DNA of 64,000 bases from an uncultured Tenacibaculum sp. (GCA_947498055.1 CANMJA010000010.1:1-64000), one strand, 5' to 3'. Counted from the stretch's first letter, positions 28,949 through 39,194 are shown. Program-made: numbers and translations. Notes: generated by a model not told the origin, from the sequence alone.

Positions 28949-31081
28949 ATGAAAAAATTATATATATTATTAGCAATACAAATATTAGTAAGTAGTTGTA
29001 AAGTAGAAGAAAAAAAGAAAAAAGAAGAAAATAAAGAACATAAAATAGTTCTATTTGATTTTGAAAATGAAGATCAAAAAGAATTGATAAAACCACAAGA
29101 TGCTACTTTTAAGATAGTTGAAACAACAGAGAATAATTATTTATCTGTTAATAATGGTTTTACTATTAAAGAAGCAGGAGTTCGTTTAACTGCTCCAGAA
29201 AATCAATCTTGGGATTTATCTTCTTATTATCAAGTAAAAGCAGATGTTAAAAATATAGGAGAAGAAGATATACAAGTAGAAATGTTTGTAGGTAACGATC
29301 CTAATTTATTACTTCGTTGGTTTTGTTCAGATTATGTAGATCTTAAACCAGGAGAAAGTAAAACGATACACGTAAATTTATCTTGGACTCCTTGGATAAA
29401 TGAACCTCAAATTGAGTTTAAAGGAATGAATGGTGCGCCTGGTAAAATAAAAGCAGATTTAACTAAGGTTACAGAAATCACTTTTAATTCTAGATATGCA
29501 ACAAAACGAAATAACTTTACAGTAGACAATGTAAGAGCAGAAGGTAGCTATAAAAAGAAAGAATCGAAAGATTTTTTTCCTTTCGTAGATCAATATGGAC
29601 AATTTAAGCATAGCGATTGGAAAGATAAAATGCATTCAAATGAAGAACTTAAACAGTATGCTAAAAAAGAAATGGCATATTTAAATGAAAATCAAGGGCC
29701 AAAAAATATAGGTAAATATGGAGGTTGGACTGCCGGACCTAAATTAAAAGCTACTGGTTTTTTTAGAACAGAAAAAGTAGATGGTAAATGGTGGATGGTA
29801 GATCCTGAAGGATATTTATTTTGGACAGCAGGTCTTAATTGTGTTTCTTCTGATGGAGTTTCTACAGGAATTACACAACGTGAAAACTATTTTTCATCTT
29901 TACCTAAAAAGGAAGAAAAATTAGGGCAATTTTATATTGAATCTAATTTTGCTACTCATGGTTTTTACGCAGATAAACTACCTTATAATACATTTAATTT
30001 TTATAAAAGTAATTTGTATAGAAAATATGGAGACAATTGGTTAAGTACTTTTCAAGATTTGGTTCATAAGAGAATAAAAAGTTGGGGAATGAATACCATT
30101 GGATTTATGTCTGACTTTGGTGCAACAAGACAATCAAGAACTCCTTATGTTGGTTCTATATGGATTAATAATACCCCAAAAATTAAAGGATCTAAAGGAT
30201 ATTGGGGACCAATGCACGATGTATTTGATGTTAATTTTAGAAAAGCAGTAAAAGAATCTATCCATTCTCAAAAAGAAGGAGCAAATGACCCTTGGTGTAT
30301 TGGTTATTTTGTAGATAATGAATTGTCTTGGGGATTATTAGGATCCCTTTCTGTAGGTGCTTTAAAAAGTCCTGCAACGCAACCAGCTAAAATAGAGTTT
30401 GTTAATGATTTAAAGAAGAAGTATGCGAATATTGAAGAGCTAAATAAAACATGGAAATCTACTTATAAATCATGGGAAGAAATGTTAGAATCGACAGTAG
30501 AACCAAACCAAGAATTTGCAAAGAATGATTTAGTTACTTTTTATAAAAAAATAGTAAACACTTACTTTAAAATTATTAACGAAGAATTAAAAGCGATTGC
30601 TCCAAATCAGAATTATCTAGGTTGTCGTTTTGCGTGGGCAAATAATGATGTTGTTTTATCTACGGCAAGCAATTATTTAGATATTATGAGTTTTAATAAA
30701 TATGAATATAGTGTGGAAGATGTTTCACTTCCGGTTGGTGTAGATAAGCCTATTATGATAGGAGAATTTCATTTTGGTTCTTTAGATAGAGGTAGTTTTC
30801 ATGCAGGTGTGAAAAAAGCAAAAAACCAAGCAGAAAGAGGAAAAATGTATAAAGATTATATTCAAGGAGCATTAAGGAATTCTAATATAGTAGGAGCACA
30901 CTGGTTTCAATATATAGACGAACCAATTACGGGACGTTTTGATGGAGAAAACTATAATGTAGGTTTTGTAGATGTTTGCGATAATCCTTTTGAAGAAGTT
31001 ATAGAAAAGGTGAGAGAAACTACTTATTCAATGTATGAATATAGAAGAGATAACAATTCTAAAAAAACAGACAAAAAATAA
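28949..31081 (+). CDS. GH50 β-agarase lipoprotein
   Basis: 710 residues with a lipoprotein signal (lipobox LVSSC, cysteine about 17), a lysine/glutamate-rich tether, an N-terminal CBM-like β-sandwich (about 30-200) and a GH50 (β/α)8 catalytic domain (about 240-700). Acid/base E458 in DNELSWG and nucleophile E606 in IGEFHFG are in the GH50 positions; KATGFFRTEKVDGKWWMVDPEG is also family-typical. GH50 enzymes cut β-1,4 bonds of agarose, mostly releasing neoagarobiose or neoagarotetraose. It starts 4 bases after the sugar porter, in the anhydrogalactose operon. A paralogue is at 60291-62630. Confidence 0.88.
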   Translation: MKKLYILLAIQILVSSCKVEEKKKKEENKEHKIVLFDFENEDQKELIKPQDATFKIVETTENNYLSVNNGFTIKEAGVRLTAPENQSWDLSSYYQVKADVKNIGEEDIQVEMFVGNDPNLLLRWFCSDYVDLKPGESKTIHVNLSWTPWINEPQIEFKGMNGAPGKIKADLTKVTEITFNSRYATKRNNFTVDNVRAEGSYKKKESKDFFPFVDQYGQFKHSDWKDKMHSNEELKQYAKKEMAYLNENQGPKNIGKYGGWTAGPKLKATGFFRTEKVDGKWWMVDPEGYLFWTAGLNCVSSDGVSTGITQRENYFSSLPKKEEKLGQFYIESNFATHGFYADKLPYNTFNFYKSNLYRKYGDNWLSTFQDLVHKRIKSWGMNTIGFMSDFGATRQSRTPYVGSIWINNTPKIKGSKGYWGPMHDVFDVNFRKAVKESIHSQKEGANDPWCIGYFVDNELSWGLLGSLSVGALKSPATQPAKIEFVNDLKKKYANIEELNKTWKSTYKSWEEMLESTVEPNQEFAKNDLVTFYKKIVNTYFKIINEELKAIAPNQNYLGCRFAWANNDVVLSTASNYLDIMSFNKYEYSVEDVSLPVGVDKPIMIGEFHFGSLDRGSFHAGVKKAKNQAERGKMYKDYIQGALRNSNIVGAHWFQYIDEPITGRFDGENYNVGFVDVCDNPFEEVIEKVRETTYSMYEYRRDNNSKKTDKK

Positions 31082-31134
31082 AATATTTTTTCCTTTTCTT
31101 TTTGAAAAGAAACTTGAAAATAGCACTTAAAACA

Positions 31135-33336
31135 ATGATTCATTTTTTAAATAATAATATAATTGTTACAATACTACTGTTTCTATTTACAAATAGTTTA
31201 ATGTCACAAACATTAACCAATAAGTATGTAGATCAGTTAAACCCAATAAGTGCTAATTATAAAATAACAAAGCCTTTAACAAAAAGAGTAGAAATTAATT
31301 TATCAACAGTTAATGACTATGCAAATGTTAGTATTTTGGCGAACGACAGAGTTATTTTAGATAACATAGACGTTTTACACAAAGGAAAGCATCGTTTAAA
31401 TGCGTTGGTAAACTTTCATAAAGAGGGTGAAACTAAGCTAACTTTCTTAGTTAGAGGCGGAAGTTTTACATTGAATAGTTTTTCAATAAAGAACCTAGAT
31501 GCCGTTGCATATCCAAGTTTCAAAGATGTTACTAAGTCTTCAGGAATAGTTACTGGCCCCGCATTAAAATATGCAGGCCCAACAATTGCTGATATGGATA
31601 ATGATGGAGACTACGATCTAATTTTAAATAACCATAATGATCCTGTTAATCCAAGTAAATTATTGTGGAATAATGGAAAAGGAATTTTCGATACTTCTTT
31701 TAAAATAGCAAGATGGAAAAAGCAAGATTTGCATGGGGCTTCAGCAGCCGATTTTGATAATGATGGAGATTTAGATTTAATTGTAGCTAGAGGAGGTGGG
31801 AATGGTACAAAACCTTCTCCCCCAGATTTTTATATTAATTCAAAAGGTAAAATGATTCTTTCTAATGAAAAAGTGGGTATTGTTGCCGGCGCTAGAGGAA
31901 GATCTGCAGTTTGGGGAGATTTTGATGGTGATAATGACTTAGATCTTATTTTTTTAAATGAAGAATGGAAAAACCCTAATGGAGGAAAACATGTAATTTA
32001 TAGAAATAAAGGAAATGGAAGGTTTGAGAATATTAGAGTGCCAAAATTTGAAGATACAAAAGGAGACCGATTTGTATTAACGGATATTGATGGGGATAAC
32101 ATAGATGATTTTATTATCTTCTCTCCTATTTCTATATGGAAAGGAAATGGCGATTTTACTTTTACAGAAGTTACTAATAAATGGTTGCCTAAAGACGTTT
32201 TAGGATTAGATAATATTTTAGCTGCAGCAGATGTAGATATCGATAATGATGGAGATATGGATCTATATTTATCGAGAGGAAAATCTTATTATTTAGTAGC
32301 AAATAAAACAGTTGATTTTAATCCTGTTACAAAAAGAATGGACGCTAGAGATGAAGGAAATAAGGGGAGATCATTAATTGACTTTATAGCTTCTTCAGAT
32401 ACTATTAAATTATCTGAGTTTGAAACAGTGTACAGAAGTACTTATAATGGTGATTTTCCTGTTTTTTTAGGAAAATCTAAGACTCCTTTTTTACTAAAGA
32501 CTTCCGATATTAAAAATATTTCAAATATTGAAGCAGATGGTTGGCCAAAGACTAGAGAGAAAAACGGATTGTATATAGGTTTTATAGGTAATGGTAAATG
32601 GAAATTAGAATCTGTAAGAAATGCAGACATTTATTGGTCAGTTCATTGGACAATAGATGGCGTAAATTCTATGAAGCCATCATTTCAATTAAACAATAAA
32701 AATAAGCAAGATGTACTTTTAAGAAATGATGGGACAAAGTTTGTGAATGTTAGTGACGAATGGAATATACCAAAAGGAGGAAATAATTGGGGCGTTACTA
32801 CTGGAGATTTTAATAATGACGGATTTTCAGATCTTTTTATTAACAGATTCCCATTTTTAAAATATAGAGTAGCAGATTATTTATTGTTAAATACAGGTAA
32901 AGGAAGTTTTGAAATTAGTACTTCTCATGAAGCATCGGATAGAGGGAGTAGAACACACGGAGATATGAGTCAGGCTTTTGATTATAATTTAGATGGAGAT
33001 GTTGATATTCTCGAAGGAAGTGATGAAAGAGGTACTTGGCATTTATTTGCTAATCAAAAGGTAAACAATAATAACTACCTTATTGTAAAAGTCGGATATT
33101 CAAAAAAATCTAATATCGACCCAATATCTGCAAAAATTATCGTTGAAACGGAATCAAAAACACTAACAAAGCGTGTAGGGTCTGCGGGCTCAGCCCATTC
33201 ACAAAGTTTATTAAATATGGTTCATTTTGGGTTGGGAAAAGATAAAAAAATAAAGAAAATTATAATAAGATGGAGAAATGGAGAGACACAAATTTTAAGA
33301 AATAAAAAAGTTAATCAAATTATTAATTCTAATTAA
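31135..33336 (+). CDS. Secreted FG-GAP/VCBS repeat protein with ASPIC/UnbV domain
   Basis: 733 residues from the ATG at 31135 (an upstream TTG at 31102 would add 11). There is a signal peptide to about residue 26 (LFLFTNSLMSQ). A small β-rich N-terminal domain follows, then several FG-GAP/VCBS blades with calcium-binding loops of the type DMDNDGDYDLI, DFDNDGDLDLI, DFDGDNDLDLI and DVDIDNDGDMDLY, which build a β-propeller. The C-terminus has the ASPIC/UnbV signature (GSAGSAHSQSLLNMVHFGLG). No catalytic residues of a known CAZyme family were recognised. Between GH50 and GH16 genes it may bind polysaccharide or calcium at the surface, but its job is unknown. Confidence 0.75.
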   Translation: MIHFLNNNIIVTILLFLFTNSLMSQTLTNKYVDQLNPISANYKITKPLTKRVEINLSTVNDYANVSILANDRVILDNIDVLHKGKHRLNALVNFHKEGETKLTFLVRGGSFTLNSFSIKNLDAVAYPSFKDVTKSSGIVTGPALKYAGPTIADMDNDGDYDLILNNHNDPVNPSKLLWNNGKGIFDTSFKIARWKKQDLHGASAADFDNDGDLDLIVARGGGNGTKPSPPDFYINSKGKMILSNEKVGIVAGARGRSAVWGDFDGDNDLDLIFLNEEWKNPNGGKHVIYRNKGNGRFENIRVPKFEDTKGDRFVLTDIDGDNIDDFIIFSPISIWKGNGDFTFTEVTNKWLPKDVLGLDNILAAADVDIDNDGDMDLYLSRGKSYYLVANKTVDFNPVTKRMDARDEGNKGRSLIDFIASSDTIKLSEFETVYRSTYNGDFPVFLGKSKTPFLLKTSDIKNISNIEADGWPKTREKNGLYIGFIGNGKWKLESVRNADIYWSVHWTIDGVNSMKPSFQLNNKNKQDVLLRNDGTKFVNVSDEWNIPKGGNNWGVTTGDFNNDGFSDLFINRFPFLKYRVADYLLLNTGKGSFEISTSHEASDRGSRTHGDMSQAFDYNLDGDVDILEGSDERGTWHLFANQKVNNNNYLIVKVGYSKKSNIDPISAKIIVETESKTLTKRVGSAGSAHSQSLLNMVHFGLGKDKKIKKIIIRWRNGETQILRNKKVNQIINSN

Positions 33337-33454
33337 AGGTTATTTATGTTAGAATTGTTTTTGGTTAGTTAAAAAACTATTTAAGAGATAGAAATTTCAT
33401 TTTAATAAAAAAACATTTACTTTGTGTATGATGTTGAATTAACAATTATAAATT

Positions 33455-34732
33455 ATGTTTTACAAAAGAGAATTAAAAAAATATTCAATAACAGCTTTAG
33501 TACTATTAGTGTTTCAAATTTCAATAGGATGTTCATCTGAATCTTCAGGAGAAAATGATACAAAAAAAGAAGATACTAAACCTGAAGCGAAGGATGATGT
33601 TATAACAGTTGAAGAAAATAGTAGTAAAGGAACCTCAAATCAGGTTAATGTTTCTACGAACGACAGAATTGGAGATAATGGAGGAGATGCAGATAATTAT
33701 GATATAAAAGAACAAGCAGATAATGGAGTTGTAACAGAAATTACTGATGGTGTTTTTGAGTATGTTCCTAATGCAGATTTCTATGGTTCAGATTCTTTTA
33801 CTTATAAAATAACAGATGTAGACGGTGATGAAGATACAGGTAAAGTTGAAGTAACAGTTAATAAATTTGTTCCTGATGCAAGTGCTTTTAAAAATATAGA
33901 CCCAAATTTCCCTTCATTTACCTCTATTGATGATTCAACTCCAGAAGGAAAAAAATGGGTTAAGTTTGAAGCTATGTCAGATGAATTTGATGTTTGGGAT
34001 GATAGTAAATGGTTCAAATCTGATTGGCCATACGATCCGCCAGTATTTATGTCAACAGGAGCTGAGAATTCTGGTGTAACAGATGGAAATTTATGGATTA
34101 AATCTACAGTAAACGAAAGTAACCCACAAGAAAGATGGTTTCAATCGGCTAGAGTTCATACATATGCAGAAACAAAATACCCAATGTATACAGAGGCAAG
34201 AATAAAAACATCACATATTTCTGCATACACTACATTTTGGTTAAATAATGGAGACTCTGATAATAGAGATGAAATAGATGTTATTGAAAATAACTCTAAT
34301 CCATCTTGTGGGTGTCAGCCTGATTTCCCTAATCAAATGAATGCGCAGTATTTCCAAGTAGAAAAGGAAAAATCACCAAAAGTAGTTCGTAATAAAGGTA
34401 ACTTCCTAAGGTCAGATTTATCTCCTACAAACCCATTAATAAATACAGGATGGAATGAAGACTATCACACCTATGGAGTTTGGTGGAAAGATGCTAAAAA
34501 TATTCAATTTTATTTAGATGGAGAACCAGCAGGAAGTGTTACAGTAGGTAAACACCAAGATGGAAATACTTATGATAGAAAATTCACAAGAGATCTTGAA
34601 ATTATTTTCGATTTATGGACAAGCAAGGAACCATGGGTTGGAGGACTTCCTACTAAAAGTGAAGCAAGTGATAACTCTATTAATACAATGAGAGTGGATT
34701 GGGTAAGAACTTGGAAATTAGAAGATAAATAA
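33455..34732 (+). CDS. GH16 β-agarase/porphyranase-type lipoprotein with cadherin-like domain
   Basis: 425 residues. Lipobox ISIGC (cysteine about 26), then a tandem-95/cadherin-like repeat of about 90 residues (about 45-135, ending DSFTYKITDVDGDEDTGKVEVTV), then a GH16 jelly roll (about 165-425). The catalytic motif ExDxxE is E273-I-D275-V-I-E278: nucleophile, helper aspartate and acid/base, in the β-bulge form used by agarases, porphyranases and carrageenases. The tail INTMRVDWVRTWKLE is GH16-typical. It should be an endo-acting surface enzyme. The subfamily is uncertain: it differs clearly from the classic β-agarase-like GH16 at 50858-51856, so porphyranase- or methylated-agar-type specificity is possible. 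Confidence 0.82.
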   Translation: MFYKRELKKYSITALVLLVFQISIGCSSESSGENDTKKEDTKPEAKDDVITVEENSSKGTSNQVNVSTNDRIGDNGGDADNYDIKEQADNGVVTEITDGVFEYVPNADFYGSDSFTYKITDVDGDEDTGKVEVTVNKFVPDASAFKNIDPNFPSFTSIDDSTPEGKKWVKFEAMSDEFDVWDDSKWFKSDWPYDPPVFMSTGAENSGVTDGNLWIKSTVNESNPQERWFQSARVHTYAETKYPMYTEARIKTSHISAYTTFWLNNGDSDNRDEIDVIENNSNPSCGCQPDFPNQMNAQYFQVEKEKSPKVVRNKGNFLRSDLSPTNPLINTGWNEDYHTYGVWWKDAKNIQFYLDGEPAGSVTVGKHQDGNTYDRKFTRDLEIIFDLWTSKEPWVGGLPTKSEASDNSINTMRVDWVRTWKLEDK

Positions 34733-34759
34733 TAAATTGATAATTATCGTTATCAGTAT

Positions 34760-34782
34760 AAGCTGCCCTTAAAAGGCAGCTT
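34760..34782 (+). terminator. Rho-independent terminator after the GH16 gene
   Basis: A perfect 8-bp stem, AAGCTGCC/GGCAGCTT, with a 7-base loop (34768-34774), followed by a T-run. A strong intrinsic terminator between the GH16 and GH2 genes, so GH2 probably has its own promoter. Confidence 0.85.
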
Positions 34783-34897
34783 TTTTATTTAAATGAAATT
34801 TTAAAATAATTTAAATTTAAAATTATTTACAATTTGTTTTTTTATTTAAATGTAAATACTATATTTATATATGAATAAATTTAATAAATAAGCTTAC

Positions 34898-37375
34898 ATG
34901 AAAAATATTAGTCAAGACGAAAAAGAGAAAATGAGTAAGAAAGGTGTTACTACTGAAGGTAAATTTGTATTTGATTTAAGTGGTAATAATTGGCAGATGG
35001 AAGGAATTAGACCAGGTGAAGGGGTGAAAATAGGTTTTCATGAATTGAATTTTGACATTACTGGAGATTCATTTAATTGGATTTATGCTAAAGTTCCTGG
35101 AGATGTATATACAGATTTATGGAGAGCCGGAAGAATAGAAGATCCTCATTACGGTAGAAATAGTTTAAAAGCGAAATGGGTGCCCGAAAATGAGTGGTGG
35201 TATAAGCGACAGTTTGATGTGCCTAAAGAAATGTTCAATAAAAGAATTCAATTGGTTTTTGATGGAGTAGATTATGCTTGTGATGTTTGGTTAAACGGAA
35301 AGTTTTTAGGAACACATGAAGGAATGTTTTCAAAGTTTAAGTTTGATGTTTCTAATACCATTCGTTTTGAAAACTTACGCTTTGGTACAAATGTATTAAT
35401 GATTCGTTTGCACCCAGCACCCAGAAGATATAGTCAGGTAGCAGGAAGAAAACCAGCATGGCACGGAGATTATTGGGTTAGTTTACCACCTACAGGTATA
35501 TGGAAACCAGTATACTTAGAAGCAATGGGTAATACAACTATAGAAGATGTATATGTAAAACCAACAATTATTTCTGAAAACGAAGCAAGGTTAGATATAG
35601 ATGCAGAGATAGAAAATCATTTAGAAGATTCTAAAAAAGTACATGTTAAAGTAGAAGTTAATGGTAAGAATTTTACCTCTAAAACATATACTATATCTAA
35701 AGAAACTACTATTTCTAAAGGAAAAAATATCATTTCATTAAGCGTAGATGTAAACGAAGCTAAATTGTGGTGGCCTTGGGATTTGGGAGATCAAAATTTA
35801 TATACAGCAAAAGTTACCGTATTAGAGAATGAGGAATTGCAAGACACTACTTCTACAAACTTTGGAATTAGAGAAGTAAAAATGGAGCACAACCCTGGTT
35901 TCACTAAAGAAGAAGTAGAAAATCCTTGGACAGTAATGATTAATGGAAAGCGTCATTTTATGCGTTCTGGAACTTGGGGAGGACCACCAGATATTTTTAT
36001 GGGAAGAGCTCATAAGAGTAAATATAAAAAGTTAATTGAATTGGCTAAAGAAGCTAATTTTAATAATTTAAGAATTTTTGGTTGGCATCCAGAAGAAATA
36101 CCTTATTTCTATGAATTATGTAACGAAGCTGGAATTACTGTATGGCAAGATGTTTTACCATTGGCAAGTTTATCATTACCAAAAGAAGAAGCATTTAAAA
36201 AAGCTGTATTTAAAGAAGCAATAGCATCTGTTAAAGAACAACGAAATCATCCTTGTATTGTTTTATTAGAGGGTTCTGAAGAATTATTTATGACAGCTTC
36301 AGACCCACAACATAATCTTAATTTTGTAAATGAACTAGGAGAAGCTATAAAACCCTATACTTCATTATATTATATTCCTTCTTCTCCTTTAAGTGATGAG
36401 GTAGGATTAAGCTTAGGTTTTAAACCTAAAGAAAGTTATCACGCAAACGATTTGTTTTATGGAGAAGGAGAATTTGTGATGGAAGACTATTTTCCTAGTT
36501 TAGATTATGCGGTAATACCAGAGTTGGCGATTTCTTCATGTCCAAATGTAGAAAGTATTAGAAAGTTTATACCAGAAGACGAAATATGGCCTCCAGGCCC
36601 TAGTTGGGGACATCATTGGACAGATTTTGATGCTTTAAGAACGCTCAACTACGAAGTTTTAGGAGATCAATCTACAGATGGATTAGAAAAATTTGTAGAA
36701 GCTACTCAAATAGCACAAGGAGCAATTTTTCAATATGCCTTAGAACATTTTAGAACTAGAAAACCAAAAACTAGTGCCATTTGTATTTGTCATTATATAA
36801 CCTTTGCTCCCGATATGAAATGGGGAATTGTAGATTATTACCAAGAGAAAAAAACATCTTTCGATTATGTGAAAAAAGCTTACCAACCTTTACTTATTAC
36901 TATGAAACATTATGATAGACGTTGGTTACCTGGAGAAGAATTTAAAGGAGAATTATGGGTAGTAAATGATTTTTATAAGTCTTTTGCTAATTGTAAAGCT
37001 ACCATCCAGTTTTTAGATGCAAAAAAATCAGTTGTAAAGAAAGAGGTTTTTGATTTTGATGAAATTTTAGGAGATAGTTCAGAAAAATATGTAGATGTTT
37101 CTTGTGAAGTTCCTGGAGAAATTGGAGAAAAATTTTATGTAGAGGTTCATCTTGTTGATGATAAAGGAAATGAGTTATCAACAAATGATTATATGCTTTT
37201 AGTAGCAAACAAGAAGAAAGATAGAGAAGAATTGAGAGCTATTGGTATAGAAGCCTTTAATATTAAACAAAAATATGGTTGGGCTAATTATTTTAGATAT
37301 TTTCCTGGTTTAGGCGCTGAAGAAGGCCATAAAGAAGCAGATGAAAAAATGCCTATTGCAAGAGGTTTTGAATGA
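34898..37375 (+). CDS. GH2 glycoside hydrolase, probable agar-oligosaccharide β-galactosidase
   Basis: 825 residues of GH2 in its β-mannosidase-like branch. Sugar-binding domain about 20-215 (WYKRQFDVP, FDGVDYACDVWLNGKFLG), Ig-like domain about 215-330, TIM barrel about 330-650 and a C-terminal β domain. The acid/base is probably E461 in LLEGSEE (family GNNE), and the nucleophile E542 in VIPELAISSCP. There is no signal peptide, so it is probably cytoplasmic. GH2 enzymes in agar loci of Vibrio and Bacteroides remove β-linked galactose from agaro-oligosaccharides, alternating with GH117; that role is inferred. By sequence alone a β-mannosidase cannot be excluded. Confidence 0.78.
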   Translation: MKNISQDEKEKMSKKGVTTEGKFVFDLSGNNWQMEGIRPGEGVKIGFHELNFDITGDSFNWIYAKVPGDVYTDLWRAGRIEDPHYGRNSLKAKWVPENEWWYKRQFDVPKEMFNKRIQLVFDGVDYACDVWLNGKFLGTHEGMFSKFKFDVSNTIRFENLRFGTNVLMIRLHPAPRRYSQVAGRKPAWHGDYWVSLPPTGIWKPVYLEAMGNTTIEDVYVKPTIISENEARLDIDAEIENHLEDSKKVHVKVEVNGKNFTSKTYTISKETTISKGKNIISLSVDVNEAKLWWPWDLGDQNLYTAKVTVLENEELQDTTSTNFGIREVKMEHNPGFTKEEVENPWTVMINGKRHFMRSGTWGGPPDIFMGRAHKSKYKKLIELAKEANFNNLRIFGWHPEEIPYFYELCNEAGITVWQDVLPLASLSLPKEEAFKKAVFKEAIASVKEQRNHPCIVLLEGSEELFMTASDPQHNLNFVNELGEAIKPYTSLYYIPSSPLSDEVGLSLGFKPKESYHANDLFYGEGEFVMEDYFPSLDYAVIPELAISSCPNVESIRKFIPEDEIWPPGPSWGHHWTDFDALRTLNYEVLGDQSTDGLEKFVEATQIAQGAIFQYALEHFRTRKPKTSAICICHYITFAPDMKWGIVDYYQEKKTSFDYVKKAYQPLLITMKHYDRRWLPGEEFKGELWVVNDFYKSFANCKATIQFLDAKKSVVKKEVFDFDEILGDSSEKYVDVSCEVPGEIGEKFYVEVHLVDDKGNELSTNDYMLLVANKKKDREELRAIGIEAFNIKQKYGWANYFRYFPGLGAEEGHKEADEKMPIARGFE

Positions 37376-37386
37376 TATAAAAAAAT

Positions 37387-37418
37387 AATAGAGCATTATT
37401 TTAAAATAATGCTCTATT
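37387..37418. terminator. Bidirectional hairpin terminator after GH2
   Basis: A 32-base perfect palindrome (37387-37402 with 37403-37418), AATAGAGCATTATTTT and its complement, between the convergent GH2 gene and the small secreted-protein gene. It has flanking A- and T-runs. Confidence 0.75.
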
Positions 37419-37465
37419 TATAAAGTTGCAGTTTCAAATAAAGTATTTGAATATAACTCACCTAT

Positions 37466-37819
37466 TTATGCGTGAGTTTTTTCTTTAACCATCTTAACAG
37501 GAATAATATACATGTTAGATTTTATGTTTTCTGTTAATTTCTTATAGTTCAATCTTGTTTTAATATAATCGTCTACAATTTTTTTGTTATAATCTGTAAC
37601 AACAGATAATACAACAATTTCATGTTTTTCATTTACAAAAAATTTAAGAGTAATTGAAAAATCTCTTTCCAAAGGAAAACCTGGCTCTCTTAATAATTCT
37701 TGTACTGTTTTAGTAATAGTTGTTTTAATTTCGTTTTCTTCTGGATTGTTGTTAGCCTTTGCAATGAAACTAAAAGTCATTACTAAAATAAAGGTTAAAA
37801 TGAATTTAATAGATTTCAT
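37466..37819 (-). CDS. Small secreted protein of unknown function
   Basis: 117 residues from the ATG at 37819; a longer reading to 37903 adds 28 residues before a clear signal peptide, so it is not favoured. The signal peptide MKSIKFILTFILVMTFSFIAKA is cleaved before about residue 23. The mature part has the pattern FxLxxDFSITLKFFVNEKHEIVVLSV...VDDYIKTRLNYKKL, which resembles small periplasmic flavobacterial proteins with a TonB-C-like β-β-α fold. No enzyme motif is seen. It is convergent with GH2 and upstream of nothing obvious. Confidence 0.6.
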   Translation of the reverse strand: MKSIKFILTFILVMTFSFIAKANNNPEENEIKTTITKTVQELLREPGFPLERDFSITLKFFVNEKHEIVVLSVVTDYNKKIVDDYIKTRLNYKKLTENIKSNMYIIPVKMVKEKTHA

Positions 37820-38421
37820 AATAAATGTTTTTTGAGGGTTCTGTTTTAATTTTATACCACTTTCAATATTTTTCATATAATATTGAATAACAATTCTTTG
37901 CAAATGTATAGCAGATTTAGAGTTTGAATGTTATACTAATCTTAATTAAAAAAAATGCAGAATATGTTGAAAAACAGTTTTTTATGAGTATTTTCAATAG
38001 GTGTTTTTTAGCTATTATCAAAAAGTTGTTTTGTTTTTTGTGTATATAATAGTTCTGTGGTAATTAGATTGTTAGATAGATAAAAAAAGAGGGTTTTTAT
38101 TCTTTAAAATAAAATCTATGTACGGTGTTTAAAAAACTATAAGCTTGTAGTAAATGCTTTTGATAAAAAAAGGACTAACTTTTTAGATATATAATAGCTA
38201 GTAAATATCAAATGTATTATATAGATAATATAAGAAAAAGATCTTATAAATATCTGTATATTAGCTTAATGTAAATTAAATGTTAATTTAAAGTTATTAT
38301 TGTTTTTTGTGGTTTTTATGAAGATGGTTTTCGGAGTTAAATATTTGTAATATAGGTGTTTGATTGTTTTTTTAATGATAGTAGTTTATCGTTTACATAA
38401 AGAACTATTTGTTTTGTTTCA
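37820..38421. other. About 600 non-coding bases between the small secreted protein and the IclR gene
   Basis: AT-rich spacer holding the promoter of the small secreted-protein gene and the 3' end of the IclR gene. A plus-strand reading frame at 38360-38617 is mostly the complement of the IclR gene. Nothing else was recognised. Confidence 0.5.
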
Positions 38422-39183
38422 TCAACTTTTTAACCCAATCGCTTTATTAATTGATTTTGCTGCTTCAAAAATACTTTCAACTAGGTATTCACTAGATTCT
38501 TGTTCTTTTGAAACATCTCCTAAACTAGAAATTGCTAAAGCTCCAAATAAACCAGATTTAGAACTACCAACAGGAACAGAAAGATCTGTTACACCAAGGT
38601 TAAAATTACTTTTTTGAAGAACATAACCATTTACTTTAATAGATTCTAATTGTTGCATAAATTGTATCTGTTTTTCGTCTGAAAAACTCATAAAATAATT
38701 ATCAGACTGTAAAATATCATTTCTGTATTTATCATCTAAACAAGCTAAAATTACTTTTCCAGAAGCTGTTTTTATTAAAGGAAAAGTACTTCCTTCTTCA
38801 ATAGATAAAGAAACAGGTCCTGGACTTTTTACTTGCGAAACTACCATTAATTCTTTGTCTTTTATTATACTTAGATGGCACGATTGATTTGTTTTATGAG
38901 AAAGTTTTTCCATAATAGCCTTAGAAGCACTTAATAAGCCATCTATAGGGCTATGGCTATGTGATAATTGAAATAACTTAAGCGTTAATGAAAATTTACC
39001 AGAAGAAGAATCTTTTGAAATGTATCCTCTTTCCTCAAGACAAACAAGCATCCTGTAAAACTCATTAGCACTCTTGTTAATCCCTTTTGCAATTTCTACT
39101 TGCGATAACGGTATTGCTCTATAAGATAAATATTCAAGAATATCTAATCCCTTTTCTAAAGCAGGCGCATTATACTTACTCAT
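38422..39183 (-). CDS. IclR-family transcriptional regulator
   Basis: 253 residues. N-terminal winged helix (about 5-70, with IPLSQVEIAKGINKSANEFYRMLVCLEERGYI), then the IclR effector domain (about 80-250), recognisable by KTNQSCHLSIIKDKELMVVSQV, FPLIKTASGKVILA and NFNLGVTDLSVPVGSSKSG. It is divergent from the solute-binding-protein gene across about 85 bases that hold two TTTG-N3-CAAA-type palindromes, so it very likely controls the 39269-45008 operon. IclR proteins usually sense small carboxylates or aromatic acids, which fits an operon of CoA-ester enzymes. Confidence 0.88.
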   Translation of the reverse strand: MSKYNAPALEKGLDILEYLSYRAIPLSQVEIAKGINKSANEFYRMLVCLEERGYISKDSSSGKFSLTLKLFQLSHSHSPIDGLLSASKAIMEKLSHKTNQSCHLSIIKDKELMVVSQVKSPGPVSLSIEEGSTFPLIKTASGKVILACLDDKYRNDILQSDNYFMSFSDEKQIQFMQQLESIKVNGYVLQKSNFNLGVTDLSVPVGSSKSGLFGALAISSLGDVSKEQESSEYLVESIFEAAKSINKAIGLKS

Positions 39184-39194
39184 AAATAATAAAG

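Noticed and set aside
28410..29096. Minus-strand frame of 228 codons over the porter/GH50 junction
   Set aside because: Antisense to two well-supported genes; hydrophobic composition comes from AT-rich codons read backwards.
37387..37418. 32-base palindrome read as a regulator site
   Set aside because: It lies between two convergent gene ends and has flanking A/T runs, so a bidirectional terminator explains it better.
38360..38617. Plus-strand frame of 85 codons beside the IclR gene
   Set aside because: Mostly antisense to the conserved IclR effector domain.
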